Part shown: positions 4,751 through 7,960 of the stretch, piece by piece
Position numbering within the stretch: position 1 is the stretch's first letter
How the letters are laid out: the number at the start of each line of letters is the position of its first letter
Assembly: GCA_017501125.1 (NCBI GenBank)
Contig: JAFVXN010000130.1
Span: 1 to 7,960 of the forward strand
From: Clostridia bacterium
GTDB lineage: Bacteria > Bacillota > Clostridia > Christensenellales > Borkfalkiaceae
Length of the DNA: 7,960 nt
Direction: 5' to 3'
Program-made: the position numbers and the translations under genes
The notes under the pieces: model-generated
The model's database searches: none
Told to the model about the DNA's origin: nothing
Seen by the model: only the letters and a program-made list of their open reading frames with translations

Positions 4751-7210
4751 TTAATCCACCTGTTTATAAGGCATAGGAATCACGGCAACGACACTACCTT
4801 CCTCGTATCTAGCAATCCTTTTCGCCTTAGAACTCTGCGTCAGGATAAAAATATCTTCGCTTGACAGTTCAGACACGATATTGCCCTTCGTAATAACCGC
4901 AAGGCTATAAGGCACCGTCACGTAAGCAGCAGTCAACACGTTAGCCCCTTCTCGCATACCCACGATCACGGAGCCTTTTTTGTATCTTGCCGTCGGCTCA
5001 ATTTGCGAAGAAATCACTTTCTTAAACTTCCCTTCGTCCGTCGCGATGATAATTTCACCCTCGCCGTTGATTTGCTTCATCAGCACGACGCTATCGCCCT
5101 CTCGAAGCATAATCCCACGAACGCCAGCAGAAATCCTCCCATACAAAGGAATATCGTCCTTCTTCGCGTTCAAGCAAATACCCTGTTTCGTGACGATAAT
5201 AATCGTATCTTCGTCGTCCGTTTCCTTCTCTACCGCAAGCAACTCATCGTCGTCGGCAAGTTTAAGAGCAGGGAAAACGTCTTTCTTTTGATCGTATTCC
5301 GCCCACTCCGTCTTCTTTATCATACCCTTCTTCGTGAAGAACATCAAATTGCCGTGAGGTAATTTGTCGCCCATCTCGAACAGCGCAACCACCTTCTCAC
5401 CCTCCAAAGCCTCGGGCGAAAGGGTCTCCAAAGCAACGCCTTGGTCTCCAACCTTGCAATCAAGTTCGGGCATATAGATATCCAACTTATGACAATTTCC
5501 AAAATTGGTAAAAGCAAAGACGCGTTTGTCCGTCGAGGTCCTAAGGATACACTTAGCCACACTCGTCGGCTTAAATCTCCCCTCTAAGTTTTTCTGCAAC
5601 CCGTCGACGTTTTTACCCGTCAATACTTTGAAAGTATTGTCCGCGGTGTACGCAAGGACGCACTTGACCCCTTCTTTTTTAGCCTTAGACGCGCTCAACA
5701 ACGCGTTCGCCTCGTCCAAGGTATAGACGAGTTTAGAGCGTCTCGGGGTAGGATAACGATCTCTAATCTCCGTAATTTCTTCTTTGACAACCTGCAATTG
5801 CTTATCTTTACTCTTGGAAATTGCCGTCAATCGCTTGATTTCTTTTTGCAAGGCTTTATGCTCTTCCTCCAACTTGAAGATCTCAAGTTTCGTCAAGCGT
5901 GCCAACCTTAAATCAAGGATTGCCTGCGCCTGTGCGTCGCTTATCTCAAAACGCGCCATCAATTTTACGCGCGCATCAGAGGTACTTTCCGCCTTTTTGA
6001 TAATTGCAATCACCTCGTCGATATTTTGGACGGCAATAATCAACCCTTCCAAAATATGGCAACGCTGTTCCGCCTGCGCAAGTTCAAATTTCGTCCTGCG
6101 CAAGATGAGTTGTTGCTGATATTTTACGTAATAGCGAATAATCTCCAAGAGCCCGAGTTGCTGAGGTTTTCCGTCCGCAATCACGACCATGTTGATACCG
6201 AACGTCACCTCTAAATCGGTGTATTTATACAATACCTTCAAGATAGACTCCACGTCCGCGCCTTTTTTAAGGCGAACGACCGCACGCATACCCGTCCTAT
6301 CCGACTCGTCCGCGACGTCGTAAATTTCCGCAAGGTCTTCCTTCTTTTCGTCGCGAAGTTCCGCGATTTTTCTAAGCAACTGCGCCTTGTTGACCTGATA
6401 AGGAATCTCGGTAATAACGAGATTGATTTTGCCCGTGTCCGTTTTTTCCACGGCAATTTTCGCACGGATAGAAATTTTGCCACGTCCCGTCTTATACGCC
6501 TGAATCAACTCGTTGGCGAGAATAATACCGCCCGTAGGAAAATCGGGACAAGGGATATATTCCATCATCTCTTCCAACGTGATTGCAGGATTGTCAATAT
6601 ACGCGACGACGCCGTTGATAACCTCTTCGAGGTTATGGGTAGGAATATTAGTTGCTAGCCCTACCGCAATCCCCGACGAACCGTTGACGAGCAAGTTGGG
6701 AAAACGTCCAGGCAGAATGTCTGGTTCTTTCAAACTGTCGTCGAAGTTCAAGGAGAAAGAAACGGTCTCCTTGTCGATATCTCTCAAAAGTTCTAAGGCG
6801 AGCGGTTCCAAACGCGCCTCGGTATAACGCATCGCTGCTGCAGGATCGCCGTCGACCGAGCCGAAGTTGCCGTGCCCGTTTACGAGCGTCTTGCCCATGT
6901 TAAAGGCTTGCGCCATACGCACCATAGCGTCGTACACGGAAGAGTCGCCGTGGGGGTGATACTTACCCATACAGTCACCGACGATACGCGCACTCTTTTT
7001 GTGCGGCTTGTCGGGGGTCAATCCCATTTCGTTCATCGTATAAAGGATACGACGCTGAACGGGTTTTAAGCCGTCTTCCACCCTCGGCAACGCCCTATCC
7101 AAAATAACGAATTCCGCATACGGCAACATAGAAGAATGCAATACCGTCTCCAAAGGTTGGACGTAAGTTTGACCAGTCTGTACGATTTGTTCAGGTTCCT
7201 TTTTAGCCAT
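4751..7210 (-). CDS. parC: DNA topoisomerase IV subunit A
   Basis: Breakage-reunion subunit of topoisomerase IV, which with ParE decatenates daughter chromosomes. 819 aa, full length. The winged-helix/tower part covers about 30-490, with catalytic Tyr129 in AAAMRYTEAR and the quinolone-determining segment GKYHPHGDSSVYDAM, where Ser90 and Asp94 are the unmutated, drug-sensitive type. A coiled-coil region at about 365-480 precedes a C-terminal beta-pinwheel with repeats such as FFTKKGMIKKTEW and GRISAGVRGIML. The pinwheel lacks the GyrA box (QRRGGKG-like) at the expected blade, which favours ParC over GyrA; the ParE-type partner just upstream agrees. Two starts are possible, GTG at 7213 and ATG at 7210. 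ATG is preferred because GGAGG at 7223-7219, inside the end of parE, is 8 nt before it. Gap to parE is 3 nt. Confidence 0.9.
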   Translation of the reverse strand: MAKKEPEQIVQTGQTYVQPLETVLHSSMLPYAEFVILDRALPRVEDGLKPVQRRILYTMNEMGLTPDKPHKKSARIVGDCMGKYHPHGDSSVYDAMVRMAQAFNMGKTLVNGHGNFGSVDGDPAAAMRYTEARLEPLALELLRDIDKETVSFSLNFDDSLKEPDILPGRFPNLLVNGSSGIAVGLATNIPTHNLEEVINGVVAYIDNPAITLEEMMEYIPCPDFPTGGIILANELIQAYKTGRGKISIRAKIAVEKTDTGKINLVITEIPYQVNKAQLLRKIAELRDEKKEDLAEIYDVADESDRTGMRAVVRLKKGADVESILKVLYKYTDLEVTFGINMVVIADGKPQQLGLLEIIRYYVKYQQQLILRRTKFELAQAEQRCHILEGLIIAVQNIDEVIAIIKKAESTSDARVKLMARFEISDAQAQAILDLRLARLTKLEIFKLEEEHKALQKEIKRLTAISKSKDKQLQVVKEEITEIRDRYPTPRRSKLVYTLDEANALLSASKAKKEGVKCVLAYTADNTFKVLTGKNVDGLQKNLEGRFKPTSVAKCILRTSTDKRVFAFTNFGNCHKLDIYMPELDCKVGDQGVALETLSPEALEGEKVVALFEMGDKLPHGNLMFFTKKGMIKKTEWAEYDQKKDVFPALKLADDDELLAVEKETDDEDTIIIVTKQGICLNAKKDDIPLYGRISAGVRGIMLREGDSVVLMKQINGEGEIIIATDEGKFKKVISSQIEPTARYKKGSVIVGMREGANVLTAAYVTVPYSLAVITKGNIVSELSSEDIFILTQSSKAKRIARYEEGSVVAVIPMPYKQVD

Positions 7211-7213
7211 CAC

Positions 7214-7960
7214 TTAGTCCTCCTTCTTCGTAATTTTGTCCATAAAGGCGTCGTGTTTATTGAAGTTAGCGTATTTCGCCAAGAATTCCTTTCTGCCTTC
7301 CACTTTATCCCCCATCAGCGTCGTAATCATACGTTCCGCCTTAGCGGCGTCTTCGACGGTAACTTGGATAAGATTGCGCGTCGCGGGATTCATCGTCGTT
7401 TCCCAAAGTTGTTCGGCACTCATTTCACCCAACCCTTTGTAGCGTTGCAACTGATACCCTTTTCCAATTTTTTCAATCTTTTCGTTGAGTTCCTTGTCGT
7501 CGTAAGCATACTCGACCTTATCCCCTTTATAGACCTTATAAAGAGGTGGCATACCGATATATACGTGCCCTGCGTTGACGAGCGGGCGCATATAACGGAA
7601 GAAGAAGGTCAGCAAAATGCAACGGATATGCATACCGTCTTGGTCGGCATCCGACAAAATAATAACTTTGTGATAATTGATTTTTTCCAACTTAAAGTCG
7701 GGATCGATCCCACCGCCGATTGCGTTAATCATCGTCCTGATTTCTTCGTTTTCAAGAATTTGGTTTAAGCGTTTCTTTTCTACGTTGAGAGGCTTACCAC
7801 GAAGTGGTAAGATAGACTGGAATTGCCTAACGCGCGCCTGCTTTGCCGTACCGCCTGCGGAGTCGCCCTCTACGATAAACATTTCGTTGAATTCAGGTTT
7901 TCTACCAGAGCAAGACGCCAACTTACCAATCAAAGTCAGCCCTTCGATACTGCTCTTTGC
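7214..7960 (-). CDS. parE: DNA topoisomerase IV subunit B, C-terminal part (cut by window edge)
   Basis: ATPase subunit of topoisomerase IV; the N-terminal GHKL ATPase and most of the transducer lie beyond 7960. The 248 visible residues carry the TOPRIM domain: EGDSAGG (31-37) with the catalytic Glu, the metal-binding DADQD (104-108), and HIRCILLTFFFRYM. PPLYKV (138-143), QRYKGLGEM (172-180) and QLWETTMNP (184-192) follow. ParE rather than GyrB is supported by ENEEIRTMINAIGGGIDPDF, by RYMRPLVNAGHVYIGMPP and by TTLMGDKVEGRKEF, which read like Firmicute ParE, and by the GyrA-box-less partner. Small departures from the usual signature are DADQDG (normally DADTDG or DADVDG) and KQARVR (normally KQGRDR). 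The frame is open right to position 7960. No promoter is visible because the 5' end is outside. Confidence 0.92.
   Translation of the reverse strand, partial: AKSSIEGLTLIGKLASCSGRKPEFNEMFIVEGDSAGGTAKQARVRQFQSILPLRGKPLNVEKKRLNQILENEEIRTMINAIGGGIDPDFKLEKINYHKVIILSDADQDGMHIRCILLTFFFRYMRPLVNAGHVYIGMPPLYKVYKGDKVEYAYDDKELNEKIEKIGKGYQLQRYKGLGEMSAEQLWETTMNPATRNLIQVTVEDAAKAERMITTLMGDKVEGRKEFLAKYANFNKHDAFMDKITKKED
7219..7223 (-). promoter_or_regulatory. Ribosome binding site of parC inside the parE 3' end
   Basis: GGAGG on the minus strand sits within the last codons of parE (KKED). It is 8 nt from ATG at 7210 and only 5 nt from GTG at 7213, so it favours the ATG start and implies tightly linked translation of the two subunits. 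Confidence 0.75.

Noticed and set aside
7136..7768. Plus-strand open frame of 210 codons
   Set aside because: It is antisense to the conserved parE TOPRIM region.
4751..7960. Reading the topoisomerase pair as gyrB-gyrA
   Set aside because: The A subunit has no GyrA box and the B subunit fragment reads like Firmicute ParE, so parE-parC is favoured.
1..7960. Mobile elements, CRISPR arrays, tRNA or rRNA genes, phage or defence genes
   Set aside because: No direct-repeat arrays, transposase or integrase sequences or RNA gene signatures were seen; the genes are housekeeping in character and all on one strand.

Overview
All seven genes in this window lie on the minus strand, so transcription runs from high to low coordinates. 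The gene set (topoisomerase IV, the sporulation regulator SpoIIID, a DUF1934 protein, Rho, anaerobic ribonucleotide reductase), strong GGAGG ribosome binding sites and moderately low GC point to a strictly anaerobic, potentially spore-forming member of the Clostridia (Firmicutes), probably uncultured. The genus cannot be named from this sequence. No RNA genes, mobile elements or CRISPR arrays were seen.

Layout in the direction of transcription. (1) 7960-7214: 3' part of parE, cut by the window edge. (2) 7210-4751: parC, 3 nt behind parE. (3) 4676-4419: spoIIID, started at TTG, with its own candidate promoter in the short parC-spoIIID gap. (4) 4399-3575: tyrA (prephenate dehydrogenase), 19 nt behind spoIIID and closed by an intrinsic terminator. 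(5) A near-consensus promoter at 3469-3497 then drives a second operon: a DUF1934 protein (3433-3050), an MBL-fold metallohydrolase (3039-2383) and a Rho-family protein (2386-890). The last two overlap by ATGA, and a terminator follows immediately. (6) 889-576 is non-coding: two hairpin terminators, then a strong promoter surrounded by three NrdR-box-like sites. (7) 575-1: 5' part of nrdD, cut by the window edge.

Functionally the window joins chromosome decatenation (ParE/ParC), mother-cell sporulation control (SpoIIID), tyrosine synthesis (TyrA), a cell-maintenance operon ending in Rho, and anaerobic dNTP supply under apparent NrdR control.

The most unusual item is the Rho protein. It keeps the Rho fold, P-loop and Walker B aspartate, but by eye it has lost nearly every hallmark residue of ATP hydrolysis and RNA contact: the catalytic Glu, arginine valve, arginine finger, R-loop Lys and the RNP1-like motif. 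Because the alignment blocks are almost gap-free, these are substitutions rather than misalignment. It looks like a Rho-derived protein with altered or lost terminator activity.
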